Source: Pseudalkalibacillus decolorationis
GTDB lineage: Bacteria; Bacillota; Bacilli; Bacillales; Fictibacillaceae
Direction of reading: 5' to 3'
Length of the DNA: 36,835 nucleotides
Assembly: GCF_024609785.1 (NCBI RefSeq)
Contig: NZ_JANHJQ010000010.1
Location: 153,988 to 190,822 of the forward strand
Positions 8,396 to 17,760 of the stretch are shown here, piece by piece. Every line of letters begins with the position of its first letter. The first letter of the stretch is position 1. The notes beneath the pieces are model-generated. The model searched no databases. It worked only from the letters and a program-made list of their open reading frames with translations, and was not told the DNA's origin. Position numbers and translations under genes: made by a program.

Positions 8396-9070
8396 CTATC
8401 CATTCAAATGCATATGGTACAAGCTGTTAATCAAAGCCACAATTACTATAAATCCGAAGTGAAGCAAAATTGTCACTGTACGTACATAACGGTTCGATTT
8501 TAAAGATGCTACTTGTAATAGTCGGGTAGAAGCATATAAATGCCAAATAAAGAACAGTGTGATCCAACCTGAAAGTGAATACAGAAAAACATTATCAGTT
8601 AAAAGACTAACCCACGGCCCTAATCCAAAAGGAGAGAGCATTTCAGTTGAACCAAATTTCAGCATAAATGGAAGGTTGGCTGTTAATCCAACAAGAACAA
8701 TGACATATAAGTACGTATTTAATACAAACAATTTCTTATACCCTATATCTCGGAAAAAGGTCCAAGATGATAGAGCAGCCAAACCGATAAACAAAAAGGG
8801 GATGATTAGTCCAGATAAAGCACCGCACACCCCAATCAAGATGGAAGCTGCTTGTTGCTGTTCTTTTGATAGTTTCATTTCCGTTGCTTCCGGCATATTC
8901 AACCATTCTGCTGCACTAATGTAAAATAAAAACCCGAAAACAATAGTGCTGGAGAGTAGTAAAATCAGCATCCGTATTCGATAACCATGTAAATTCGTAG
9001 ATTCCCTTAACGTATGTACCGTTTCTTTCGGCTTAAATATTCCTTTCCAAACTTGAACCTGGTGTTCCAC
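8396..9070 (-). CDS. YknW-like Yip1-domain membrane protein
   Basis: 224 residues from a GTG start with AAGGGGG upstream. Five hydrophobic segments (about 32-54, 75-102, 112-137, 155-178 and 200-218) follow a basic cytoplasmic N terminus of about 30 residues. The N-terminal WKGIFKPKET segment resembles the entry of Yip1-domain proteins. In B. subtilis, YknW is such a protein and assists assembly of the YknXYZ exporter. The assignment rests on topology and on gene order (directly upstream of a YknX-like adaptor, 16 bases apart). The protein is first in a two-gene minus-strand operon. Confidence 0.75.
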   Translation of the reverse strand: MEHQVQVWKGIFKPKETVHTLRESTNLHGYRIRMLILLLSSTIVFGFLFYISAAEWLNMPEATEMKLSKEQQQAASILIGVCGALSGLIIPFLFIGLAALSSWTFFRDIGYKKLFVLNTYLYVIVLVGLTANLPFMLKFGSTEMLSPFGLGPWVSLLTDNVFLYSLSGWITLFFIWHLYASTRLLQVASLKSNRYVRTVTILLHFGFIVIVALINSLYHMHLNG

Positions 9071-9340
9071 TAGATATCCCCCTTTGTGCTCTACATGATG
9101 ACTCTCTTTATCCTATCAGAAAATCTACTAAAATATCATATTTTTCCATAAAAACAACAAATAATTTACTTCACTGTAATGAGTGCCCAGTGATAAGGTT
9201 TGAACTCTTATTCTAAACACATAATTCTATATCTGTATTAGCTACTCTTCGATAAATTTCTTTCATTTCCTTGTTTACACGAAATCGTTTTTTAGTAAGA
9301 CGACTAATTTAGCTAATTGGAACTATTTTTTAAGCTATAC
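9071..9340. other. Intergenic region without a supported gene
   Basis: This AT-rich stretch lies between the yknW-like gene and the sbcC terminator. It should carry the promoter of the yknWX-like operon, but I cannot fix clear -35/-10 boxes. A short minus-strand open frame (9213-9308) has no convincing start or ribosome binding site. Confidence 0.5.
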
Positions 9341-9390
9341 AAAAACTTGGTTATTGCAATCAATCTGAATGACAACAACCAAGTTTGTTT
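9341..9390 (-). terminator. Hairpin terminator of the addBA-sbcDC operon
   Basis: The perfect inverted repeat AAACTTGGTT (9343-9352) and AACCAAGTTT (9377-9386) is separated by 24 bases. On the minus strand it is followed by TTTTTG. It lies just downstream of the sbcC stop. Confidence 0.75.
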
Positions 9391-9411
9391 TAATCCATTT
9401 TCAGCTGGAAC

Positions 9412-12400
9412 TTATAATGTTTCGATGTAGACACTACTCCCATTTCCACTTGGTTGTGCAGGTTCAACAATGAGCTTTTTAGGTAATCGTGCACGCAATT
9501 CAGGAACATGCGAGATGACACCAACCGATAACTGCTGCAATTGTAAACGCTCAAGAGCGGTTATAACAGTTTCTAAAAGTTCTTGGTCCAGTGTGCCAAA
9601 TCCTTCATCCAGGAAGAAAAACTCAAGTGGATGTTGGCCTTGCAGTTGAATTTGAGCTGATAAAGATAACGCGAGTGCGAGTGAAGTAAGGAAGGTCTCG
9701 CCACCGGATAGAGAAGAAACAGGTCTTCTAATCCCCCCATTGGCATCGTCACGGATGATAAACCCTCCAGATGAATCAACTTCTATTGCATAGCGGTGTT
9801 TCGTTAATTCACCTAACCGTTCAGAAGCATCCCTAGCAACCTGAACCAACTGCTCTTCAGCAACGAATTCTACGAAACTATTCCCTCGGAAAACAGCCTG
9901 TAGTTTACCAAGACGTTCAGAGAGCTCTTCAGTCACGACTCGCCTATTTTCTAGAGCCTCAAACTTCTTAGTACGTGTTCTCAATTGTTCAACAGTTTCC
10001 TCGAGCCGAGCTTGAGTAGACAAAGCGGTATCCTTATCACTTTTAGCTTTTTCTAGATCCTCCCTTGCCACATTCCATTGTTTTTCACTAATCGTATTCT
10101 CATCTAAATGGCTAGTAAGTCTGCGTTGGTCATGTTTTAAGTTCTGATACCTAGATGTAAAGGTGTCAAGTTCTTCTTCCCACTGCTTTTGAATTTCATT
10201 TCGTACGATGGAATCTTTCACCTCAGCTTGACTCGTCATGGCTGATTGAGCACACTTCTCCTCCCATCTAAGATTAGCTAATTCTTCACGGGCCCTGGCT
10301 TGTTCTGTCGATTGCTTCGCAGCTTCAAGCTCTTTTTCAAAACGTTGCAGTTGTTCATTTTCTGTATTTAATTCGTCTTTAACCTTTGATTCAGACACCT
10401 TTAGTTCTGATAGTTCTGTTTCTACTTTTCCGATTAGCTCATCCGCAGAATTTCCATCACAGAGTGTGTCAATTTTATTTGTTATTTCTTCACACCGAGA
10501 ATGCAACTCTGAAACATTTGACGAGAGTTTTGTTACGTTTAGCTGTAGGGTCTGATAGTGTTCACTAACTTTATTAAGTTCTTCCTCAACTGTTGTAATG
10601 TAGTTCACGCTTGTTTCAAATCTTTTTTTCAAGCTAGCTGCTTCCTCATCAATTCGATCCATTTCTTTCTGTTTGTTCTCAAGAGTCGCAAACGGAAATG
10701 TGTTGAATTGAGATTCCCAATTAGAAGTTTTCACTTGAAGCTGCTGTTCACAATCATTATACTTCTTTTCCATTTTTCTGAAGTCATCTTTAAGTGTCGT
10801 AAGTTTTGAACTAAACTCCAAACATTGTTTGTCACAAGATCTTAGTGAAACAACACACTCATCCCGCTTTTCTTTTAACTCAATTACGTCCTGACGAAAT
10901 CCCTTTGTTTCAGTTTTCAGTAATCGTAGATATTCATGTAGTTCGTTTATTGAATCAACGGAATCCTTCATTGGATCATAAAGAGTAGCTGCAATTTCAT
11001 CTTTGTCTCCCTTTCGCGAGTCCGTATAATCCTTTAACGTCACGAACATGTGTTGGAGATCTCTTTTACTATCACCAATGACTGTTTCTTCGTCCCGTAT
11101 AGCTTTCAGCATTTCTTCTAAGTCTGTTCGTTGCTTATTATAATCAACTTTCATCATTTCAGATGTGGCAAGGTGCGGGTGTTCAATTGACCCACACACA
11201 GGACACGCTTGTTCTTCTTTTAATTGGTTTGCGAGTTGAATTGCAAGATCATGAACATCCGCCTCATTTTGTTGTGTAGTTGCATTCTTTATGGAAGTGG
11301 CAATCCGATCCTTAGCTTGTTCAATGACTCGTTCATGCTCACATATCCGGTTGTAAATTCCTTCAGTTTGTCCGAGTAACCCATGAATTCGGTGTATATA
11401 TTGACTGTTTTTCGTTAGTACTGACCGTTCTTGAGTAATGATCATTTGTTGAGTTTCTTGATTGGTATTTTTTTCTCCTATTAATTCATCTCTTGTTTGT
11501 TGGAGTACAACAATGTCTTTCTTTAAGGATAACGCTTCTCGTAAATGGTTTCGATCTTTATAGCTGACTGTCTTTTGCTCAAGTTCTCCTTTAATATGCC
11601 CTTGCCTTTCAGTTGCCTTTTGTTTTTTCTCCCTCAACGTTTCTAATGATTTCTGGAGCTGAACCAATTGCTCATCATTACTTTTGAAGCTCTCTTTTTG
11701 AGTTTGATAACGTCTCCGTTTTTCTTTCAGCTCTTTTTCTAGATCTTTTGCATGCTTATATTCCTGTAATTTTTTGTACAGCATCGGTTCCTCTGCTGAA
11801 CGTTTTTCCGAACACTTTGTAAGCTCTTGTTCCGCCTTCTCTACATGAATTTGTGATTTAGCCAGCGACTTGTGAAGTAAGTCTTTTCGCTCGGTCCAAT
11901 AGTTCTTTTCCTTCGTAGCACCTTCGAGTTCTTCTACATATGGTAGCAATGAATCAGCTTGTCTAGCATTCGTTAAACGTTCACGTATATCCTGAATATG
12001 GGGTAGTTTACCTTCAGATTCTCGAAGTTTTTGTTCAACCTTAAGTAACTCTTCCTGCCACGCCCAAATTTGTCGATAACGCTCAAATTGTTCAGTTGCA
12101 GATTTTAAAGAGTGGTCTTTTTGAGAAACATCTTCAATTGCCTTTTTAAGTTGCAACTCTGTCTCTTGTAGTGCTTCTTGTGAAGCGTTTCCGAGTCCCT
12201 GTTGTTCAGCAACTATTTCCTTAAGCTCCGTCCTTGTTTCATCTAACCTAAGTTTTAGACGGTTATTCAATTTGTCACCGTATTGCTCTAAATGGAAAAG
12301 TCGTTGCAGCATTTGTCGGCGGTCAGCCCCTTTTAATGAAAGGAATTCAGCAAACTTCCCTTGGGGCAAAACAACAGCTCGTGTAAAATCTGTAAGTGTT

Positions 12401-12819
12401 AAGCCAAGCACCTTTTCCACCTGACCCGTTACATCTCGTTCTTTGTCTGCCAGAACAATCGAATCTTCACGATCAACTTCAATAAGCCTACATGAACTGG
12501 TTCGTACTGACTCGTCTTTCGTTCTCCGGTAAGCCCTTTCTACTCGGTAACGTTTTCCATTCAGCCGGTCACCCAGTTCAAAAGTGAAGGCGACATGAAG
12601 CTGTTTTTCAGCATGATTCATGATCCCTTGTATATTATTAGTTGCTCGCTCAACCTTACCGTAAAGAGCTAGTGTAACAGCATCCAGCAAAGAGGATTTC
12701 CCGCTCCCCGTTGGTCCAAATATGCCGAAGACACCGCCATCGCAAAGAGATTGGAAGTCTACATTCTCTTTATCCCTAAAACTATGTAAACCAGATACGC
12801 TCAAGTGTATGGGCCTCAT
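9412..12819 (-). CDS. sbcC: Nuclease SbcCD subunit C (Rad50-like ATPase)
   Basis: 1135 residues, matching the family length. The N-terminal ABC half carries Walker A GPTGSGKSS (35-43). Two long coiled-coil arms rich in Glu, Lys and Gln flank the zinc hook CPVC near residues 536-539. The C-terminal half carries the signature LSGGETFLTSLAL near 1035 and the Walker B segment FFLDEGFGTLD near 1068. With SbcD it forms an ATP-dependent nuclease that opens hairpins, trims protein-blocked DNA ends and acts at palindromes. The start ATG overlaps the sbcD stop by four bases, so translation is probably coupled. It is the last gene of the addB-addA-sbcD-sbcC operon. Confidence 0.97.
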   Translation of the reverse strand: MRPIHLSVSGLHSFRDKENVDFQSLCDGGVFGIFGPTGSGKSSLLDAVTLALYGKVERATNNIQGIMNHAEKQLHVAFTFELGDRLNGKRYRVERAYRRTKDESVRTSSCRLIEVDREDSIVLADKERDVTGQVEKVLGLTLTDFTRAVVLPQGKFAEFLSLKGADRRQMLQRLFHLEQYGDKLNNRLKLRLDETRTELKEIVAEQQGLGNASQEALQETELQLKKAIEDVSQKDHSLKSATEQFERYRQIWAWQEELLKVEQKLRESEGKLPHIQDIRERLTNARQADSLLPYVEELEGATKEKNYWTERKDLLHKSLAKSQIHVEKAEQELTKCSEKRSAEEPMLYKKLQEYKHAKDLEKELKEKRRRYQTQKESFKSNDEQLVQLQKSLETLREKKQKATERQGHIKGELEQKTVSYKDRNHLREALSLKKDIVVLQQTRDELIGEKNTNQETQQMIITQERSVLTKNSQYIHRIHGLLGQTEGIYNRICEHERVIEQAKDRIATSIKNATTQQNEADVHDLAIQLANQLKEEQACPVCGSIEHPHLATSEMMKVDYNKQRTDLEEMLKAIRDEETVIGDSKRDLQHMFVTLKDYTDSRKGDKDEIAATLYDPMKDSVDSINELHEYLRLLKTETKGFRQDVIELKEKRDECVVSLRSCDKQCLEFSSKLTTLKDDFRKMEKKYNDCEQQLQVKTSNWESQFNTFPFATLENKQKEMDRIDEEAASLKKRFETSVNYITTVEEELNKVSEHYQTLQLNVTKLSSNVSELHSRCEEITNKIDTLCDGNSADELIGKVETELSELKVSESKVKDELNTENEQLQRFEKELEAAKQSTEQARAREELANLRWEEKCAQSAMTSQAEVKDSIVRNEIQKQWEEELDTFTSRYQNLKHDQRRLTSHLDENTISEKQWNVAREDLEKAKSDKDTALSTQARLEETVEQLRTRTKKFEALENRRVVTEELSERLGKLQAVFRGNSFVEFVAEEQLVQVARDASERLGELTKHRYAIEVDSSGGFIIRDDANGGIRRPVSSLSGGETFLTSLALALSLSAQIQLQGQHPLEFFFLDEGFGTLDQELLETVITALERLQLQQLSVGVISHVPELRARLPKKLIVEPAQPSGNGSSVYIETL

Positions 12820-13991
12820 TTAACAGCATCCCCTTCCTCATGCTGAATCATCTCTAAAAAGAGTTTAATCGTTTTGTCGTCAGGTATCCCACCATTTGTC
12901 TGTCGTTCATAAAATCGTTTGAACAGTTGATCGATTGGTAGTTCTGAAACTCTCTGTTCATTACTTACAGGTTTAAGTTCCTTAAAGACAGGACGAATAT
13001 GAATAAAGCCTGGGTGGGCATTTCGAAGCCTTTGAATTTCCTCCATGCTTAAAGCATCCTTCAGGTGAACCTCCAAATCAATCCATGCATTTGCATCCTT
13101 CTCTTCATCGAGCCAACGATAGATTTGCGACAAGCCTTCTTCCGCTTTCCATCGAACGAGTGGTTTTCCAGATGAAAGAAGGAGCTCATTGATATCTGGT
13201 TGTTTGCCTGGTTCAACATCAAGTATCGTAACCGATTTGGATTGTCCAGCTTCAGAAAAACTGTAAGATAATGGGGATCCAGAGTAGCGTGCAATACCAT
13301 TCGCTCTTTGTATGGTTTGTGGCCGATGCAGGTGGCCTAGGGCGACATACTGGGCTTGTGCAGGGAGTGCATTTGCAGAAACGGTGTATGCCCCACCAAC
13401 TTGTATCGGTCGTTCTGAATCGCACTCTCTTCCACCTGCAACGTAAACATGACTCATAGCAAGATTTACAGATGTTGGATCGAACCCTTTGCAAATCTGC
13501 TGGAAAATCGCTTCAATCCTATGATCATAGGCACTTTGTAATGCTTCCTCCTGAACAGATTCCGTTAATACCTCGTTCAATCTTGCTTCAGAAGGATAAG
13601 GCAGCGCCGCTATCTTTAATGTCTGGTTGCAGTTATCCATATGTAGCTCGATTGGCTTCAGTTTTGGATAGCCTACAATTGTAATTCCGTGCAACCCTGC
13701 AAGTGGCCCTGAGGCTGATAAGCGATCAGGATTATCATGGTTTCCAGCTATAAGAACAACTTTACAATTCCGATCCGATGTAAGCTTGGCCATACTCTCA
13801 TAGAAAAGTTGTTCAGCCGCAGCAGGTGGGTTAACTGTATCAAAAACATCACCGGCCATTAGAACAACATCAATCTTCTCTTCTTTTACAATGTCATTTA
13901 ATTCGGTTAAAAATTGTGCCTGTTCATCGATTCGGCTTCTACCTTCAAGTGTCCGACCTAAATGCCAATCCGCAGTATGGAGCACTCTCAT
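12816..13991 (-). CDS. sbcD: Nuclease SbcCD subunit D (Mre11-like)
   Basis: 391 residues, typical for SbcD. Calcineurin-like phosphoesterase motifs that bind two Mn ions are in order: DWHLG (Asp8, His10), GDVFD (48-52), GNHD (83-86), a histidine in the SHVYVAGG segment, and GHLHRPQ near 220. The C-terminal ~100 residues form the capping region and the SbcC-binding end. It provides the nuclease activity of the SbcCD complex, both 3'-5' exonuclease and endonuclease at hairpins. The ribosome binding site GGGAGGGG lies upstream of the ATG. It starts 16 bases after addA and overlaps sbcC by four bases. Confidence 0.97.
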   Translation of the reverse strand: MRVLHTADWHLGRTLEGRSRIDEQAQFLTELNDIVKEEKIDVVLMAGDVFDTVNPPAAAEQLFYESMAKLTSDRNCKVVLIAGNHDNPDRLSASGPLAGLHGITIVGYPKLKPIELHMDNCNQTLKIAALPYPSEARLNEVLTESVQEEALQSAYDHRIEAIFQQICKGFDPTSVNLAMSHVYVAGGRECDSERPIQVGGAYTVSANALPAQAQYVALGHLHRPQTIQRANGIARYSGSPLSYSFSEAGQSKSVTILDVEPGKQPDINELLLSSGKPLVRWKAEEGLSQIYRWLDEEKDANAWIDLEVHLKDALSMEEIQRLRNAHPGFIHIRPVFKELKPVSNEQRVSELPIDQLFKRFYERQTNGGIPDDKTIKLFLEMIQHEEGDAVK

Positions 13992-14007
13992 GAATACCCC
14001 TCCCTTT

Positions 14008-17000
14008 TCACAAAAGTTTTAAGACATGTCCACCATCAAAGAAGTACAGATACTTTTCTTTACAAGGCTTCTTCCAAATTTGTTCTATCGCTTGTGCGTA
14101 TAAATTTAATTGAAGTGTATACCTTTTTTCTAAAGTTGGGATCGCCTTCTCATACCCGCCATCAAACCGGTTCGTAATGGAGTCCGTCTTATAATCCAAT
14201 AAAATAAATCCATCATCCTCTTCAATAACGCAATCTATAACCCCCTGCACTAAAACATGCTCTCCTTCACGACCTTGCCAGTCTTTATAAGCCTTTTCCG
14301 CTGGCAATGACATACTAAAAGGAACTTCACGTTGGACGTAATTTGCATTTTGAAGTCTTTTACCGATATCAGTCTGAAAAAATCGCACAATTGACTCTGT
14401 ATCAATTACGTTAGACTGTTCTTCAGTAATTAGCTCTTGGTGAATCATCCAGGCCACTTTTTCATTGATCAACCCTTTGGTTACGGTCTTCGTATCGGTT
14501 AAATGCTGCATAACAAGATGCATCGCAGTCCCGCGTTCTGCTGCGGTCATAGATTTTTCCTGCAAGAAGCTCGGTCGATCTCCAATCGGGTTGCGAAATT
14601 GGCGTACAAAGGATGTATCACCATACTCATCTCTTGTATCTTGGTTTCGTTTCAGCTCTGTAACGGATTGTTTAGACATATGTTTTCTCGAAGCCTGGTA
14701 CGGATACTTCCACGCTAATGCTTCATCTACATCAGCACTTGAGTCACTTTCTACTGTCCTCCAATCCTTTATCTGGTGAAGACGGTCAAGCTGTTCAATC
14801 TGATTGATATTTTCTGCTTCAACAATTTCACGAGCTGATAAGAGTGTTACCTGCCAGTTGTCTTGAGTATCCAAAAATTCAGGATCGGCAACCTCTCCTG
14901 CACCAGCCTTTTCCCTCAACATCTCCATTTGCGGATGTCGAATGACTGCAGGACCAATCCAATCAAGATAAGATCTCGCGGAAGCACGTTCATAATCTGG
15001 TAACAACCAGCCTAGTCGTGAAACCATATACTCCCATGCTTGTAGTTTCTTACTTAAATCTTTAACAGCCCCGATCAATAATAGCTTTTCTTTAGCTCGT
15101 GTAAGTGCTACATACAGAATTCTCATTTCCTCTGCAATCATTTCCATTCTTAATCGTTTCTGAATCGATAATTGAGGAAGCGTTGGATAGCTAACCCGCA
15201 ATTCGGGGTTCATGTACTTTGCACCAAAGCCAATTTCTTTATGGAGTAAAAAGGATCCTTTGAGATCCATCTCGTTAAACTGTTTGTTTAAATTGGCGAC
15301 CATAACGACTGGAAATTCTAGTCCCTTGCTTTTATGGATGGTCATGATTCTTACTACATCTTCTTGTTCCCCGAGTGCTCTTGCAGTACCTAAATCCTTA
15401 CCCTGATCTTTCATACGATCAATAAAGCGAAGAAAACGGAACAATCCACGAAATGAAGTGTTCTCATATTGCCTAGCTCGATCGTAAAGAGCGCGAAGGT
15501 TTGCCTGACGCTGTTGACCACCTGGCATACCTCCGACATAGTCGTAATACCCTGTTTCTCTGTATATTTGCCATATAAGATCAGAAAGGTCCCCTTGTCT
15601 TGCTCTTGTTCTCCACCTCTGTAAATTACGGCAAAACCGATCAATATTTTGGTAAGTTGAATGCTTATTATCTCCTATTTTCAAATAGGAGTTCAGTGAG
15701 TCGTAGAAGGTTCCTCTTTTATTCGAAATACGGAGTTCTGCTAATTCCTCTCCAGACAACGAAATGATCGGTGAACGTAAAACGGAAGCAAGTGGTATGT
15801 CTTGATGAGGGTTATCGATAACCTTCAGCAATGAAATCATGACAGACACTTCCACCGCTTCAAAATATCCAGTGGATAAATCCGCGTATGATGGGATTCC
15901 TTGTTTCTTGAACTCCTCTAAAATCGTTGGTGCCGCATTTGATGTAGAACGTAACAGAATAACGATATCACGGTATTGAATAGAACGATATTGTTGGAGT
16001 TTATTATCGTAAATCTGAAATGACTCCCGAGTATCGTTTTGACCGATCAAATCCTGTATCCGACTTCCCATCCAACGAGCTTCTAATTGAATAGCTTCAA
16101 TGTTTTCAATTTCTTCACTGTCCTCTTCGAATTCATCGTCTGTGCTTCGATCAATCAATACAAGCTCTGTTGAAGTTTGAGTACTCTCAGGAAAACTCGC
16201 GCCAAGCCTTAGTCGTGCTGCCTCGTCGTACTCTATTTCCCCAACGGTTTCGTTCATGATCTGCTTGAACAAAAAGTTGGTACTATCCAACACTTCTCTA
16301 CGGCTTCTAAAATTCCGGGAGAGATCAATCCGCACACCCTCACCGGGATCTGACCTGTAGAAACGTTTGTACTTTTCAAGAAATAACGTAGGTTCAGCTA
16401 GTCTAAAACGATAAATACTTTGTTTCACATCTCCAACCATGAATAGGTTTGCGCCATCTTCGGGTTCCTTTGTTACAAGCTGGACGATTGATTCTTGAAC
16501 GAGATTTGTATCTTGATACTCATCTACCAGTACCTCAATAAATTTCTGTCGGTACTCCTTTGCAGCTTCTGATGGGACAAGGTTATCAAGTAAAGACGAT
16601 TCATTAGTGAGTACCTCAAGGCAAAGGTGTTCAAGGTCGGAGAAATCAACCAGCCCTTTTTCTTTTTTAGCTGTTTGGAATTGTTGTGCAAATCTCTGAA
16701 CAAGTCCAACTAACGTTTTCATAACTGGAGCAAGCTCACGTAAATGTTCAATATAGGATTCAGGGGATCTACTGAACAGCTCTTCTTGGAGTCCGGTTAC
16801 CTGCTTTTTGACTTTATCACGAACTGACTTTACTTTATCTTTTAACCGATCGTCGTACTCATCGCCTTTACATGCCCTAAGTCGCCCGAAAGATACCGAC
16901 TGAAATTGTTCATATAGGCTTGACCATGACTTGTGGGATGCTTTTGTCAAAGAATGAAGCACTTGTTCATCAGCGAGTAGGTTGTCATAATAGGGTCCTG

Positions 17001-17760
17001 GTCCGTTTGGTAGGAGTGCCCACTTTTTCGCTTGTTCTAATAATTCAATCATGCCCCTTAATTGAAGCTGTACATCAAAGATCAAATCCGACGTCCATGA
17101 TAGTTCATCAATGGATTGTACTGTGTTACTCTGTTCATATTTCCCAGCCATCTGGTGTAGCCATTGATCTGGCCATGGATAGCTTCTTGAAAAGTTAAAT
17201 AGCCGTAGGATCATTCTTTGTATTTCGTCGTCCCCTCGGTCATTACTGAAACGATCAACGAGATCAAAAAATGTGTCATTATCTTCTTTTCCATACTCCA
17301 GCTCAAGTAGATCTTCGAGAACGTCCTGACGTATCAACTCCGCTTCGGTATCATCTGCTACCCGGAAATTTGGATCGAGATCAATTTTGAAATAATATTT
17401 ACGAAGTACTTCAATACAAAAGGAATGCAAGGTGGAAATGGACGCTCGGTTCAACAACGTAAGCTGTCTTCTTAGATGAAGGGATCCAGGCTCTTCTGCT
17501 AATGCCTTTTCAAGTGCTAGGCCAATCCGTTTCCTCATCTCTGCAGCAGCAGCATTTGTGAACGTTACAATCAATAATCGATCCACGTCAATTCCGTTAT
17601 TTTCTGTAATTCGCCGTACAATTCGTTCCACTAGTACAGCGGTTTTTCCTGATCCCGCTGCAGCTGCTACTAGAATATCTTCACCTCTTGCAGTAATCGC
17701 ATGCCATTGCTCATCTGTCCACTGTGCATCCATCGGTTTAGGAATTACCTTGCGCATCAT
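14008..17760 (-). CDS. addA: ATP-dependent helicase/nuclease subunit A
   Basis: About 1250 residues from the ATG at 17760, preferred over an in-frame start at 17811 because AAGGGGGG lies just upstream. UvrD/PcrA-type helicase motifs include Walker A AAAGSGKTAV (near 34), the Walker B-like VDEYQDTN (near 415), GDVKQSIYRFR and TIHKSKGLEFPVV. The C-terminal RecB-type nuclease domain has VQGVIDCV and LLDYKTDS, giving the Asp-Asp-Lys catalytic set. AddAB resects double-strand DNA ends, recognises Chi and loads RecA, replacing RecBCD in Bacilli. The start overlaps the end of addB by 23 bases, suggesting translational coupling. Confidence 0.97.
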   Translation of the reverse strand: MMRKVIPKPMDAQWTDEQWHAITARGEDILVAAAAGSGKTAVLVERIVRRITENNGIDVDRLLIVTFTNAAAAEMRKRIGLALEKALAEEPGSLHLRRQLTLLNRASISTLHSFCIEVLRKYYFKIDLDPNFRVADDTEAELIRQDVLEDLLELEYGKEDNDTFFDLVDRFSNDRGDDEIQRMILRLFNFSRSYPWPDQWLHQMAGKYEQSNTVQSIDELSWTSDLIFDVQLQLRGMIELLEQAKKWALLPNGPGPYYDNLLADEQVLHSLTKASHKSWSSLYEQFQSVSFGRLRACKGDEYDDRLKDKVKSVRDKVKKQVTGLQEELFSRSPESYIEHLRELAPVMKTLVGLVQRFAQQFQTAKKEKGLVDFSDLEHLCLEVLTNESSLLDNLVPSEAAKEYRQKFIEVLVDEYQDTNLVQESIVQLVTKEPEDGANLFMVGDVKQSIYRFRLAEPTLFLEKYKRFYRSDPGEGVRIDLSRNFRSRREVLDSTNFLFKQIMNETVGEIEYDEAARLRLGASFPESTQTSTELVLIDRSTDDEFEEDSEEIENIEAIQLEARWMGSRIQDLIGQNDTRESFQIYDNKLQQYRSIQYRDIVILLRSTSNAAPTILEEFKKQGIPSYADLSTGYFEAVEVSVMISLLKVIDNPHQDIPLASVLRSPIISLSGEELAELRISNKRGTFYDSLNSYLKIGDNKHSTYQNIDRFCRNLQRWRTRARQGDLSDLIWQIYRETGYYDYVGGMPGGQQRQANLRALYDRARQYENTSFRGLFRFLRFIDRMKDQGKDLGTARALGEQEDVVRIMTIHKSKGLEFPVVMVANLNKQFNEMDLKGSFLLHKEIGFGAKYMNPELRVSYPTLPQLSIQKRLRMEMIAEEMRILYVALTRAKEKLLLIGAVKDLSKKLQAWEYMVSRLGWLLPDYERASARSYLDWIGPAVIRHPQMEMLREKAGAGEVADPEFLDTQDNWQVTLLSAREIVEAENINQIEQLDRLHQIKDWRTVESDSSADVDEALAWKYPYQASRKHMSKQSVTELKRNQDTRDEYGDTSFVRQFRNPIGDRPSFLQEKSMTAAERGTAMHLVMQHLTDTKTVTKGLINEKVAWMIHQELITEEQSNVIDTESIVRFFQTDIGKRLQNANYVQREVPFSMSLPAEKAYKDWQGREGEHVLVQGVIDCVIEEDDGFILLDYKTDSITNRFDGGYEKAIPTLEKRYTLQLNLYAQAIEQIWKKPCKEKYLYFFDGGHVLKLL

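Noticed and set aside
9213-9308. Minus-strand open frame with a charged, basic peptide (SRLTKKRFRVNKEMKEIYRR)
   Set aside because: A stop codon directly precedes it, the internal ATG has no well-spaced ribosome binding site, and it is only 31 codons; it may be a gene remnant but cannot be supported.
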